DNA of 64,000 bases, taken from the NCBI RefSeq assembly GCF_020447305.1, contig NZ_CP095732.1, forward strand, positions 434,001 through 498,000. Reading direction: 5' to 3'. Shown here in pieces: positions 1 to 8,528 of this stretch (its first letter is position 1; each line of letters opens with the position of its first letter). A model generated the notes under the pieces. The model did not search any database, had not been told where the DNA came from, and was given only the letters and a program-made list of their open reading frames with translations. The translations under genes and the position numbers were made by a program. Origin of the DNA: Abyssibius alkaniclasticus. GTDB taxonomy: Bacteria; Pseudomonadota; Alphaproteobacteria; Rhodobacterales; Rhodobacteraceae.

Positions 1-321
1 GCATATCGCATGGCTGTCACGGTCAAGCAGCACGGTATTGGCGGCAAAAATCCCCTCGCTCGCGCCCGCAAAGCACAAAATGTTGTCGGGGCTTTGCTGC
101 GCATAGGTGGCGGCAATCGCGGTGCGCAGATCAGGCGCGCCATAGGTTTCGGTATAGCCGAGCCACAGGTTTTCAAAGCCAGCCCGCGCCGCCGGGCTGG
201 CCAGCGCAAGCAGGTCGGCCAGGCTCATGCTTTCGGCATCAGAGGCGGTCAGATGATAGCGCGCCGCAAACTCCCATTTGGAGAAATGTGTTTCGAGCTT
301 GAAATCGGGCAAGCTGGTCAT
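1..321 (-). CDS. PLP-dependent aminotransferase class I/II, N-terminal part
   Basis: The gene runs off the left edge, so only the first 107 codons are present. It starts with ATG at 321, two bases after the stop of the MFS gene, so the two are probably cotranscribed. The translated start (MTSLPDFKLETHFSKWEF) continues into a segment reading LGYTETYGAPDLRTAIA and then FAGASEGIFAAN. This is the pattern of fold-type I aminotransferases, in which a small N-terminal arm is followed by the 'Y-G-x-LR' segment and a glycine-rich phosphate-loop region. The catalytic lysine lies outside the window. The substrate cannot be told from this part; an amino acid aminotransferase is the family expectation. 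Confidence 0.7.
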   Translation of the reverse strand, partial: MTSLPDFKLETHFSKWEFAARYHLTASDAESMSLADLLALASPAARAGFENLWLGYTETYGAPDLRTAIAATYAQQSPDNILCFAGASEGIFAANTVLLDRDSHAIC

Positions 322-323
322 GT

Positions 324-1853
324 TCATTCCGCCATTGGGGGTGGGTCGGTGCGGCTGCGCAGCGGAACTTCGCGAATGGAGAAGGCGACGATGAATCCCA
401 CAACCGACACTGCGGCGCCCAGCAGAAAAATTGGGGCAAGCGCGTTGGTAAAGGCCTCAAGCACAACCACGCGCACCGGGTCCGGCAGGCTGGCGACCAT
501 GTCGCCGCGCAGCGAATCTGCACTGACGCCCGCGGGCAGCGCATTGCCCATGCCCACGGCCAGCCTGATGCTGAACACCGCGCCAAACAGCGCCACGCCG
601 ATCGAGCCGCCCACCTGGCGAAACAGCGTCAGCCCGGCGGTGGCCACCCCCATCATTTCGCGCGGCAGGGCGTTTTGCGTGGCCGTGGTCGAGACCGACA
701 TCATCGGCCCCAGGCCAATACCCAGAACCGCCATAGACAGGCCAACCATAGCTGCCGTGCTGTTTGCGTCGAGCCGCGCAAGCAGCAGCATTCCGGCAAA
801 CATGAATACCGCGCCGACAATCGGCAGCATCTTGTAATGGCCCGTGCGGCTCATGATTTGCCCGGAGGTGATGGAGCCCAGCAAAATGCCAAAGGTCATC
901 GGAATCATCTGAAGGCCCGAGGCGGTGGGCGATACCCCCTTGGCCACCTGCAAATAGAGCGGCAAAAACGTGATGGCCCCAAGCATGGCGACACCGACGA
1001 TGAAGCCAAGAATGACAAAAACCGCAAATGTGCGGTGCCTGAACAGGCCCAGCGGCAAAATCGGCTCGCTGGCGCGCGATTCCACCCGGATGAAGCCAAG
1101 CGTTGCGATGATGCTGAACAGGATCAGCCCGATGATGATGGGCGAATCCCAGGCAAAACTGCGCCCGCCAAGCGAGGTGAACAGCACGAGCGCCGACAGC
1201 GCGCCGGTCAGCAGAACCGCGCCGGAATAGTCGATTTCATGGCGCGTGCGCGTGCCGCGCGCCTTGAAGGCCACAGCGAAGATGACCAGCGCGACAATGC
1301 CGATGGGCAGGTTGATCAGGAAAATCCAGTGCCAGCTCAGCGCATCGACGAAAAACCCGCCCATCAGCGGACCGGCCACGCTGGAAATGCCGAAAACGCC
1401 GCCGAATATGCCCTGCACCTTGCCGCGTTCGCGCGCGGGCACGACATCGCCTACCACGGTAAGGGCCAGCACGAACAGCCCGCCGCCGCCCACACCCTGC
1501 AAGCCACGCGCGGCGATGAGGAAGGTCATGGACTCGGCCAGCGCACAAAGCGCCGAACCCAGCAAAAAGATGATGACGCTGATCTGCATCATCAGCTTGC
1601 GGCCATAAAGATCGCCCAGCTTGCCATAAAGCGGTGCGGTCACGGTCGAGGTCAGCAGATAGGCGGTTACCACCCAGGACAGGTGGTTCAGCCCGCCAAG
1701 CTCGGCCACGATCGTGGGCAGGGCGGTGGAAACGATGGTTTGATCGAGCGCCGCCAGCAACAGCAACGCCCCCACCGCGCCAAGGACAAGCCCCTTCTTT
1801 TCGGGCGCTGCGGCTGGGGTTGCTGCGGTTGGGGTTTGGGTGAAATTCGACAT
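324..1853 (-). CDS. MFS multidrug efflux transporter, DHA2 (EmrB/QacA) family
   Basis: Inner-membrane drug:proton antiporter of about 509 residues with the many hydrophobic segments expected of the 14-helix DHA2 family. Visible family signatures are LDQTIVSTALPTI in the first helix (DHA2 motif D1), GKLGDLYGRK in the loop after helix 2 (MFS motif A) and GPLMGGFF in helix 5 (motif C, typical of antiporters). The ATG at 1853 is preferred because AGGAG stands 8 bases upstream; ATGs at 1859 and further upstream are in frame. It is followed closely by an aminotransferase gene. The exported substrate is unknown. Confidence 0.9.
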   Translation of the reverse strand: MSNFTQTPTAATPAAAPEKKGLVLGAVGALLLLAALDQTIVSTALPTIVAELGGLNHLSWVVTAYLLTSTVTAPLYGKLGDLYGRKLMMQISVIIFLLGSALCALAESMTFLIAARGLQGVGGGGLFVLALTVVGDVVPARERGKVQGIFGGVFGISSVAGPLMGGFFVDALSWHWIFLINLPIGIVALVIFAVAFKARGTRTRHEIDYSGAVLLTGALSALVLFTSLGGRSFAWDSPIIIGLILFSIIATLGFIRVESRASEPILPLGLFRHRTFAVFVILGFIVGVAMLGAITFLPLYLQVAKGVSPTASGLQMIPMTFGILLGSITSGQIMSRTGHYKMLPIVGAVFMFAGMLLLARLDANSTAAMVGLSMAVLGIGLGPMMSVSTTATQNALPREMMGVATAGLTLFRQVGGSIGVALFGAVFSIRLAVGMGNALPAGVSADSLRGDMVASLPDPVRVVVLEAFTNALAPIFLLGAAVSVVGFIVAFSIREVPLRSRTDPPPMAE

Positions 1854-1996
1854 TCGCATAGCTCCTGCGCCAACCCGCAAGGGCTAGGCCCGGCTGCGCG
1901 CAATGTCAATTGCACCGCCGCCCCCCGCCTTAGCATTTGGCGAAATTCAAACCTGTGCTAGCATCGCCGGATTCGGGGAATTCTTTGGAGCATGTG

Positions 1997-2407
1997 ATGA
2001 AAACATTGGGTTTAGGGCTGGCCGCCACGCTGATTGCCGGCATGGTTCATGCGCAAACCGGCGCGATTTCGGTAGAGTTGAACAAGTTCGAGCCGACGGA
2101 TGAGGGCTGTCAGGCGTATTTCCTGTTCGGAAACACCACCGGCGAAAGCTTTGAAGGCTTCGAGATGTCATTGGCGATTCTGGACAGCGAAGGCGTGATC
2201 GACCGGCTGCTGACAATCGACGCCGCCCCCCTGCCCGCCGGGCGCACAACGCTGAAGCTGTTCGGCATTCCGGGGCTGGACTGTGGCGATGTCGGCTCGG
2301 TCTTGCTGCATGATCTGCCAAGCTGCCGCCCGCAGAACGGCGAAGAGACCGATTGTTTTCCCATGCTGGAGCTAAGCTCGCGCGCCACAGCACCGCTGGT
2401 GCAGTAA
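1997..2407 (+). CDS. secreted protein of unknown function, first gene of Tol/Exb-like cluster
   Basis: A 136-residue protein with a clear Sec signal peptide (MKTLGLGLAATLIAGMVHAQ), so the mature protein should be periplasmic. The ATG at 1997 is chosen because GGAG lies just upstream and the signal peptide begins there; an upstream in-frame ATG at 1937 would bury it. The mature part has cysteines at about positions 37, 93, 107 and 118 that could form disulfides. It ends one base before the TolQ/ExbB-like gene, so it probably works with that proton-driven system. I do not recognise the family. Confidence 0.75.
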   Translation: MKTLGLGLAATLIAGMVHAQTGAISVELNKFEPTDEGCQAYFLFGNTTGESFEGFEMSLAILDSEGVIDRLLTIDAAPLPAGRTTLKLFGIPGLDCGDVGSVLLHDLPSCRPQNGEETDCFPMLELSSRATAPLVQ

Positions 2408-2408
2408 C

Positions 2409-3032
2409 ATGATGGGGTTTATCAGCCGGCTGCTCACCGATGGCGGCCCGGTCATCATTGTGCTGGCCGCCCTGTCGGTTCTGTCCATCGCGGTGATGGT
2501 GGTCAAGGCCATCCAGTTCATGGGCACGGGCGGGGGGAAGCGCGTGGTCACGGCGCTTGACCAGTTGCAGCAAGGCCAGGACGATGCCGCCGCCGCCACG
2601 CTTGACGGTGGCAAGGGGCCAGCGGGGCGTGTGGTTGCCTATGGTGTGGCGGGGCTGAAATCCGGCCTGTCGGTCGCCGCACTCGATGCCGAGATGACCC
2701 GGCGCGGCAATGGCGAGGTCGAGGCACTGAACCGCTGGCTGCGCGTGCTGGAGCTGGTGGCGCTGATCGCGCCGCTTCTGGGCCTGCTCGGCACGGTTCT
2801 GGGGATGATCCAGTCATTTCAAGAACTTGAAATGGCCGAAGGCTCGGCCAATGCCTCGGTGCTGGCCGGCGGTATCTGGCAGGCCTTGCTGACCACCGCC
2901 GTGGGGCTGGTCGTGGCCATTCCGGCGGCAATTGGCGCAAGCCTGTTTTCGGCAGGCGCCGAACGTGCGGCGCATAGCATCGAATCTTCCGCCGGGCGCC
3001 TGTTGCTGATTGCCCGCGCGCGGGGCGGCTGA
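2409..3032 (+). CDS. MotA/TolQ/ExbB proton channel family protein
   Basis: A 207-residue inner-membrane protein. One hydrophobic helix lies near the N-terminus (about residues 12-35) and two lie in the C-terminal half around APLLGLLGTVLGMIQSF and ALLTTAVGLVVAIPAA, the hallmark arrangement of TolQ/ExbB proteins. These form the proton channel that, with TolR/ExbD, powers an outer-membrane or cell-envelope machine. It is the second gene of a tightly packed cluster and is followed by two ExbD-like genes. Whether the system is TonB-like or Tol-like cannot be decided from this subunit. Confidence 0.92.
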   Translation: MMGFISRLLTDGGPVIIVLAALSVLSIAVMVVKAIQFMGTGGGKRVVTALDQLQQGQDDAAAATLDGGKGPAGRVVAYGVAGLKSGLSVAALDAEMTRRGNGEVEALNRWLRVLELVALIAPLLGLLGTVLGMIQSFQELEMAEGSANASVLAGGIWQALLTTAVGLVVAIPAAIGASLFSAGAERAAHSIESSAGRLLLIARARGG

Positions 3033-3033
3033 C

Positions 3034-3453
3034 ATGCAGCTTGCCCGGCGCAGAAAACCCAGCGCGCTGATTTCCATGACATCGCTGATCGATGTCATGC
3101 TGATCCTGCTGGTGTTTTTCATGGTCACATCCACCTATCTGGATCTGGACATGATGCCGATGGTGCAAAGCAGTGACGAGGCCGAAGCCCCGCCCGGCAC
3201 CAGCGCCGCCGCCGGTGCGCCGCTTTTGGTGCAGCTCAGCGCCGCCGGGCAGGTGCGGCTGCGCGGGCAGGTTCTGGAAATTGCCACGCTCGGGGCGCAA
3301 CTGGCCGACATGGTGGCTGATAACCCCGGCTTGCGCGTGCTTGTCCTGCCCTCGGGTGCGGCCGATGCGCAGGCGCTTGTCGGGCTGATTGATGCCGCCA
3401 CCGCCGCTGGCGTGACCGATCTTCGCGTCATCAGGCCGGAGGGCGGGCAATGA
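3034..3453 (+). CDS. ExbD/TolR family biopolymer transport protein (first copy)
   Basis: About 139 residues with one N-terminal transmembrane helix in the typical ExbD context: LISMTSLIDVMLILLVFFMV, where the aspartate (SLIDV) is the conserved proton-handling residue. The rest is a periplasmic domain. The ATG at 3034 follows directly after the stop of the channel gene. It overlaps the next ExbD-like gene by 4 bases (ATGA), so the two are translationally coupled. Two different ExbD subunits beside one ExbB suggests a heteromeric stator. Confidence 0.9.
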   Translation: MQLARRRKPSALISMTSLIDVMLILLVFFMVTSTYLDLDMMPMVQSSDEAEAPPGTSAAAGAPLLVQLSAAGQVRLRGQVLEIATLGAQLADMVADNPGLRVLVLPSGAADAQALVGLIDAATAAGVTDLRVIRPEGGQ

Positions 3454-3854
3454 GGCTGAAAGCCCGCCGCGGATTGACAATGCCCGACCCGCTGGTCTCG
3501 CTCATCGACGTGGTGTTTTTTCTCTTGGTGTTTTTCATGCTGGTCGGGCGGATGGATGCCACCGCCCCGTTCGACGTGTCCCCGCCGATTTCGGTGCTGG
3601 GCGAAGACCTGCCCACCGGCGGGCTGACCGTATCCATCGGGGCCGAGGGGCAAATGGCGCTGGATGGTGTTGAGCTTGATGCAGCGGCGCTGGTGGCGCG
3701 GCTGGCCGCCTTGCGCGAAAGCCGGCCCGATTTGCTGGTGCGGGTCAATGCGCATGGCGCGCTGCGCCTGTCGATCCTGCTGCCGCTTGTGGCCGATATC
3801 GAAGCAGCGGGGGTGGGCGACATTGTGCTTGTCGTCACGCCAAACCCGATATGA
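3450..3854 (+). CDS. ExbD/TolR family biopolymer transport protein (second copy)
   Basis: 134 residues. The N-terminal helix again follows the ExbD pattern, LVSLIDVVFFLLVFFMLV, with the conserved aspartate in SLIDV. A periplasmic domain of about 95 residues follows. It overlaps the previous ExbD-like gene and the next gene by 4 bases each, so all are one transcription and translation unit. The two ExbD proteins differ clearly in sequence, so this is not a recent tandem duplication. Confidence 0.9.
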   Translation: MRLKARRGLTMPDPLVSLIDVVFFLLVFFMLVGRMDATAPFDVSPPISVLGEDLPTGGLTVSIGAEGQMALDGVELDAAALVARLAALRESRPDLLVRVNAHGALRLSILLPLVADIEAAGVGDIVLVVTPNPI

Positions 3855-5317
3855 GCGGCGCGCGCGGGGCCATAACCTGGGGCGCGGGCCTTGGCATTTC
3901 GCTGCTGGCCCATGCGGCGATTGCGGGCTTTGTGCTGATCGCCGTGAAGCCCGAACCGCTGGAGGACCAGCCGCAAATGCGCGGCAAGGTCCGTGTGCAA
4001 AGCGAGGTGGTCGAAAGGCAGGATGCAACGCCCGAACAGCCCGATGCCGAAGCGGCTGAAACCGAGGATGCCAGCGGTGCCGCTGCCACGGCCGGGGCCG
4101 TGCCAAGCGCGCAAGCCCAGGCCGCCAGCCTGCCCAGCCAGCCGCTCAGCGCCACACCCGATGCCGGTGGCGCGCCGGTGCCCGCGCTCACCGCGCAGGG
4201 CCCAAGGCTGGCCGAAGCCCCGCCGAATGCGCAAACCGCAACGGCGGCCACTGCGCCGGCAAGCGAGGTCAGCGCCACGCTGGCACTGGCTGAACAAAGG
4301 CTGACCGCTGCCACACCCCCCGCCGCGCAAGCCGCACAAGCCGCCATGCCCGAAGCGGTTGCCGCCGCCGCCCCGCCGGGCCAACAGCTTGTTGCCGGTG
4401 CGCCGCGCCTTGCCCCCACCGCCGCCAGCGCCCTGGTGGCCGAGGCCAGCGCCACGCTGGCGCCGCAAGGCGAGCTTGCCGCACAGGCCAGGCCCGACGT
4501 CACCACAATTTCCGCAACAACCGGCTGGGCGGGCGCGGGCGATATCGACCCGGTTTCGCTGGCCGCGGTTGAAAGCTTCATGCGCCCGCTGGACACGGCC
4601 AGTGAGGCTGGCTCGCCGCGTGATGACATGGCCGATCTGCTCGACTCGGTCCCCTGCGCGCGGCTTTCGGCCACCTTTGTGCCCGAAACCGGCACGCTGG
4701 AACTGCGCGGCCATGTGCCCGACGCCAATGCCGCCAATCCGATATTGGCCGAGTTGCGCGCCAAGCTCGGCGATTCCATTCCCGTTGAAGGCAATGTGAT
4801 CGTGCTGCCATCGCCCCAATGCGGAATGCTTGAAGCGGTGGAGGATCTGGGCCTGCCGCAAAGCCGCCTGCAAGCCCGCGACCCGCTACAGCTTGGCGCG
4901 CAAACCCAGCTGACCACCTTTGAATATGCCGAGGGCGAGCGGGTGATCATCCGTATGCGCGCCTATGATTTTCCCGCCTATGTCTATGTCGATTTCTTCG
5001 ATGCCGAGGGCAATGTGCTGCATTTGCGCCCTAACCAGTGGGAGGCGCTTGTGCAATACCAGCCGGGCGACCTGATTGCCGTGGGCGATGACCGCGACGA
5101 TGGCACCGGGGTCGAGCTGCGCGTGCGCCCGCCCTTCGGGCTGGAACTGGTTGTGGCCTATGCCAGCTCGGTGCCGCTTTATGAAGGGCTGCGCGACCCT
5201 GTGGAACCGGCGCAACCCTATCTTGAATGGCTGCGCACACGCATTGCCGAACTGCGCGCCGAAACACCGGATTACAAGGGTGACTGGGTGTATATGTTCA
5301 TGCAAACGCATGACTAG
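3851..5317 (+). CDS. TonB-like energy transducer fused to a DUF4384-like periplasmic domain
   Basis: 488 residues. One N-terminal membrane anchor (about residues 8-31, GLGISLLAHAAIAGFVLIAV) resembles TonB anchors, including a histidine within the helix. A long Ala/Pro/Gln-rich linker follows (about 35-220), as expected for a protein that spans the periplasm. The C-terminal half has a small alpha/beta domain around CARLSATFVPETGTLELRG and then a domain containing YVYVDFFDAEGNVLHLRPN. That pattern resembles DUF4384 and not the TonB C-terminal domain. It sits last in an ExbB-ExbD-ExbD cluster and overlaps the ExbD gene by 4 bases, so it is probably the effector of that motor. The domain names are from memory. 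Confidence 0.7.
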   Translation: MSGARGAITWGAGLGISLLAHAAIAGFVLIAVKPEPLEDQPQMRGKVRVQSEVVERQDATPEQPDAEAAETEDASGAAATAGAVPSAQAQAASLPSQPLSATPDAGGAPVPALTAQGPRLAEAPPNAQTATAATAPASEVSATLALAEQRLTAATPPAAQAAQAAMPEAVAAAAPPGQQLVAGAPRLAPTAASALVAEASATLAPQGELAAQARPDVTTISATTGWAGAGDIDPVSLAAVESFMRPLDTASEAGSPRDDMADLLDSVPCARLSATFVPETGTLELRGHVPDANAANPILAELRAKLGDSIPVEGNVIVLPSPQCGMLEAVEDLGLPQSRLQARDPLQLGAQTQLTTFEYAEGERVIIRMRAYDFPAYVYVDFFDAEGNVLHLRPNQWEALVQYQPGDLIAVGDDRDDGTGVELRVRPPFGLELVVAYASSVPLYEGLRDPVEPAQPYLEWLRTRIAELRAETPDYKGDWVYMFMQTHD

Positions 5318-5328
5318 TCTGGCCGAAG

Positions 5329-5874
5329 TCAGCTGGTAATCGGCCCTTTGCCTACACGCGGATGCGGGCGCGCACCATCGGCAACACCCATGCACAGCAC
5401 AATTTCATCGGGGCGGGGCGCATCGCCAATCGCGATGGTGATCGTGTCAAAATGGTCAAACGACCATGCTTCATCCTTATGGCCAAGCGGCAGGTCTATG
5501 CTGCCACCAAGGCTTGCGATTTTGACATTGGAGGGGATCAGCGCCTGACCGCCGCCAACTGCTGCGCGCATCGGCTTGCCAAGCTTGGGGTGGATGACCG
5601 CGGCGCCATGTTCCATATCACCACCCACGCCGACAAGCGCCGCCTTGCCATAGCTGACGGGCAGGCCCGGCAATGCGGCCACCGCATCGCCAAAAAGCCG
5701 GGTCGCAAGGGTGCCGCCAATGTCAAACAGTTCGGAAAGATCTTCGGTAAATCGGCCCGCAACCGGGCTACGAAACACCGCTATCGCAACCACGCGGGTA
5801 ATCGGCGCACAGGTTTGGCCAAACCCGTCTGTTTTCGTTGTCTCAATGAAAAGCGCGGTTTTGCGTAAGTCCAT
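5329..5874 (-). CDS. amino acid synthesis family protein (DUF1185)
   Basis: 181 residues, starting at ATG 5874 with AGGAG just upstream. The sequence (start MDLRKTALFIETTKTDGFG, then GGDMEHGAAVIHPKLGKPMRAA and GGSIDLPLGHKDEAWSFD) matches my memory of the DUF1185 'amino acid synthesis' family. That family is linked to peptide and amide catabolism in proteobacteria, but its enzyme activity is not firmly established. It is convergent with the TonB-like gene, whose stop lies 11 bases away. Confidence 0.75.
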   Translation of the reverse strand: MDLRKTALFIETTKTDGFGQTCAPITRVVAIAVFRSPVAGRFTEDLSELFDIGGTLATRLFGDAVAALPGLPVSYGKAALVGVGGDMEHGAAVIHPKLGKPMRAAVGGGQALIPSNVKIASLGGSIDLPLGHKDEAWSFDHFDTITIAIGDAPRPDEIVLCMGVADGARPHPRVGKGPITS

Positions 5875-5961
5875 ATGGCGGCTCTCCTGAAAATTCCGCG
5901 CAATGACACCAGTGAAAACCGCAGGCGGGCGGCGCGGATGACACCGCCCGGCGTGGTCTTC

Positions 5962-6108
5962 TTAAAAGGACAGAACCTCTTCAACCGAGGGTGCCGGCTC
6001 GGATTCGAGCATGATCACCTCATTTTCGGCGGGGGCGGGTGGCGGGGCGGTTTCGCAGCCGGCCAGCAGGGTTGTCGCGGCAAAAAGCGATAGCAAACTG
6101 ATTTTCAT
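5962..6108 (-). CDS. small lipoprotein (48 residues)
   Basis: A short gene embedded in a longer open frame. The ATG at 6108 has AGGAG about 6 bases upstream. The product begins MKISLLSLFAATTLLAGCET, a classic lipoprotein signal with lipobox LAGC, so Cys18 should be lipidated. The mature part is only about 30 residues, rich in Pro, Ala and Glu (PPPAPAENE), and probably a small envelope-anchored peptide. No family recognised. Confidence 0.7.
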   Translation of the reverse strand: MKISLLSLFAATTLLAGCETAPPPAPAENEVIMLESEPAPSVEEVLSF

Positions 6109-6220
6109 AACAGGCTCCTTCAGGTGGGTTTTCGGGCGGCGTGATGCGCCCGTAGAAACCCTGGAAGTTTGAACCTGTGGCGCCGCCCGGTCAATACTCA
6201 TCCGCCTTCGGCACGATCTG

Positions 6221-6270
6221 GCGCGGGCTGGCGCGGGCTGGCGCGGGCTGGCGGGCGCTGGCGCGGGCTG
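6221..6270. repeat. 10-bp tandem repeat, five units
   Basis: Five consecutive decamers: GCGCGGGCTG three times, then the variant GCGGGCGCTG, then GCGCGGGCTG. They lie in the 241-base gap between the divergent small lipoprotein and M48 peptidase genes, about 80 bases before the peptidase start. The number of units may vary between strains. Confidence 0.9.
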
Positions 6271-6349
6271 GGCGGCAATCCGCGCAGGTGGCTTGCAGCG
6301 CCGGGGCCGCTCTGCCAAGCTGAACCGGCAGACAGAATTGGGCAAAAGC

Positions 6350-7843
6350 ATGAAGCGACGTTTTGAGACGAGATGGCTGGCACTGGCCGCATCCCTTGTG
6401 CTGGCTTTGGGCGGCGCCGCCGGTGCCGGGCCTGAACGCAGCGCCGATGCGGCGGCGATCGGTGCCGAGAACCATCCGAAACTTCTGGCCCGGTTCGGCG
6501 GTGAAATACCCGATGAGGCGCTCATCAACTATGTCGCCACGATTGGCGCACGCATTGTTGCCGTCAGCGAGCAACCCGACGAAGACTGGCAGTTCACAGT
6601 GCTGGACAGCCCAAGCGTGAACGCCTTCGCGCTGCCCGGCGGCTATGTCTATATCACGCGCGGCCTGCTGGCCCTTGCGGGGGATGAGGCCGAGCTGGCG
6701 GCCGTGCTTGGCCATGAAATCGTGCATGTGACCGCGGCGCATGTTGAAGCCCGGCTTGCGGTTCAGGCCGAGGATAACAGCGGCGAGCTTGTGGGCGATC
6801 TTCTGGGCGGCCTGCTAGGCGGGCTGATCAGCGGCAGCGAATCGCCCCTTGCCGATGCCGTGCGCAACACCGTCGAATCGGCGGTTGGCGGGCAAATGGA
6901 ATTCAGTCGCGAACAGGAATTCGAGGCCGATGCGCTGAGCATTCCGATTTTGGTCGCAGCGGGCTATGACCCCTATGCCGCCGCCGATTTTCTGGTCGCG
7001 ATGCGTGCGCAATATGCGCTGGTTGCCCGGCTGGAGGGGCGTGGCTTCAACCCGTCGCAAGTGCCGTTCTTTGCCGACCACCCCGCGCCCGATGAGCGCA
7101 TTGCGCGCGCCAGAGACCTGGCCGAAAGCATGGCCTACATCCAGCCGCCGGTCCGTGGCACCGAACCCTATCTGGCGGCGATTGACGGAATGATTTTTGG
7201 CGATAGCCCCGCGCAGGGCATGGTGCGCGGGCGCGCCTTCATCCATAGCGAGCTGGGGTTTTCCTTTCTGGTGCCCGAAGGTTTTACCCTGCAAAACACA
7301 GCGCAGGCCGTGCGCGCGCGCGGCCCTGACGGGGCCATGCTGATCATGGAAGGCGGGCGCGACCGCGGGGGCGATCTGCGCCGCTTCATCGCCGATGAAT
7401 GGGCGCCGGCCTTGCGCCAGACCGGCCAGGCCCGCCCGCGGCTGAGCCGCGTGCGCAGCACCGAAATCAACGGGCTCGAGGCCGCACAGGCGCGGCTGAC
7501 CCGCCGCTTTCGGGGCCGCAACCAGGAAATGACCCTGACCGCCATCCGCCTGAACGGCACAATCTACCGCTTTACCGCGCTTTCGGCGCGCGGGGCTGAT
7601 ACCGCACAGGGCGCGATGGCCGAGGCCGTTGCCAGCTTTGCGGCCCTGCCGGTCGATGCGGGCGCGGCACTGGCGCCCTATATTCTGACTGCCCATCAGC
7701 TGCGCGCGCAAGACAGCGTTGCATCGCTTACCGCCGATGCCCCCGCCGAAAGTGCTGCGGCCGACTGGTTTGCCGTGCTGAACGGGCTTGAGCCCGGCGA
7801 ATTGCCGCCGGTCGGCAGCTGGGTCAAGGTGATCCGCTACTAG
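6350..7843 (+). CDS. M48 family metalloprotease, secreted
   Basis: 497 residues. An N-terminal signal peptide (about residues 1-26, MKRRFETRWLALAASLVLAL) points to the periplasm. The zinc protease motif HEIVH is at residues 122-126, and the downstream glutamate ligand lies in EQEFEADA, both typical of M48 (BepA/YfgC-type) proteases. Such enzymes degrade or help mature envelope proteins. The C-terminal half (from about 290) is a further domain with SH3-like or unknown fold. The ATG at 6350 is chosen because the signal peptide begins there. The 3' end overlaps the convergent moaE by 4 bases. Confidence 0.88.
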   Translation: MKRRFETRWLALAASLVLALGGAAGAGPERSADAAAIGAENHPKLLARFGGEIPDEALINYVATIGARIVAVSEQPDEDWQFTVLDSPSVNAFALPGGYVYITRGLLALAGDEAELAAVLGHEIVHVTAAHVEARLAVQAEDNSGELVGDLLGGLLGGLISGSESPLADAVRNTVESAVGGQMEFSREQEFEADALSIPILVAAGYDPYAAADFLVAMRAQYALVARLEGRGFNPSQVPFFADHPAPDERIARARDLAESMAYIQPPVRGTEPYLAAIDGMIFGDSPAQGMVRGRAFIHSELGFSFLVPEGFTLQNTAQAVRARGPDGAMLIMEGGRDRGGDLRRFIADEWAPALRQTGQARPRLSRVRSTEINGLEAAQARLTRRFRGRNQEMTLTAIRLNGTIYRFTALSARGADTAQGAMAEAVASFAALPVDAGAALAPYILTAHQLRAQDSVASLTADAPAESAAADWFAVLNGLEPGELPPVGSWVKVIRY

Positions 7844-8280
7844 GCTTCGCGCGTCCAGCGCGCCAGCGCGGCCTCGTCGGCCTCGCGTGCATCAACCCAG
7901 CTTGCGCCCTCTTTCTTCCAGAACGGGGCGCGTGATTTCAGGTAATCCATCATGTAGCTCGTCGCCTCGAAGGCCGCGTGGCGGTGGCGCGATGCGGCGG
8001 CGACCATCACAATCTGCGCCCCCGGTGCCAGCGCGCCATAGCGGTGGATGATCCGGCTGGCCTGCAAATCCCAGCGCGCGCAGGCCTCGGCCTCGATCGC
8101 GGCCAGCGCCTTTTCCGTCATGCCGGGGTAATGTTCCAGTGTCAGCCCGCCGCCGCCGCCCGGCATATCGCGCACCAGCCCGCTGAAGCTGACCAGCGCG
8201 CCGATATCGCTGCGCCCGGCGCGCAGCGCCGCCAGTTCCGCGCCAAGGTCAAAATCCTCGGCCTGCACCGAAACGCCCAT
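7840..8280 (-). CDS. moaE: molybdopterin synthase catalytic subunit MoaE
   Basis: 146 residues, the usual MoaE length. MoaE, with MoaD thiocarboxylate, inserts two sulfurs into precursor Z to make molybdopterin in the cytoplasm. Characteristic stretches are GALVSFSGLVRDM near the N-terminus, HRYGALAPG, and the active-site region AAFEATSYMMDYLKSRAPFW followed by KKE, which holds the conserved lysines. It lies two bases downstream of moaD on the same strand. Confidence 0.95.
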   Translation of the reverse strand: MGVSVQAEDFDLGAELAALRAGRSDIGALVSFSGLVRDMPGGGGGLTLEHYPGMTEKALAAIEAEACARWDLQASRIIHRYGALAPGAQIVMVAAASRHRHAAFEATSYMMDYLKSRAPFWKKEGASWVDAREADEAALARWTREA

Positions 8281-8282
8281 CC

Positions 8283-8528
8283 CTAGCCCCCGGTCATCGG
8301 CGGGAAGAAGGCCACCTCGCGCACCCCCGCCAAAGGCGCATCGAGCGTGCCGAGTTGCTGATCCAGGGCTACGCGCACGGCGCGCATGTCGCTAAAGGCC
8401 AGCGCATGGGCTTCAGAGCGCGCCGCAAGCTCGGCCACCAGCCCGGAAACATCGGTGGCCGCGCTCTCAACCTCTTCGCTGGCCGCGCCGATCCGCTCGC
8501 GCAGCCAGGCGAAATACAGCACCTTCAT
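8283..8528 (-). CDS. moaD: molybdopterin synthase sulfur carrier subunit MoaD
   Basis: 81 residues with a ubiquitin-like pattern: starts MKVLYFAWLRERIG and ends in the essential Gly-Gly (FFPPMTGG), which is thiocarboxylated to carry sulfur. It overlaps the upstream pgsA stop by 4 bases (ATGA) and is followed two bases later by moaE, so the three genes are one unit. Confidence 0.95.
   Translation of the reverse strand: MKVLYFAWLRERIGAASEEVESAATDVSGLVAELAARSEAHALAFSDMRAVRVALDQQLGTLDAPLAGVREVAFFPPMTGG

Noticed and set aside
10-837. Long open frame on the plus strand opposite the MFS and aminotransferase genes
   Set aside because: Low-complexity Arg/Ala-rich translation antisense to two well-supported genes; typical of high-GC DNA.
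3431-4873. Open frame of 480 codons antisense to the TonB-like gene
   Set aside because: Gly/Arg/Ala-rich mirror of the Ala/Pro-rich linker; no start site or domain.
6221-6270. CRISPR array
   Set aside because: Units are 10 bp with no spacers; a plain tandem repeat.
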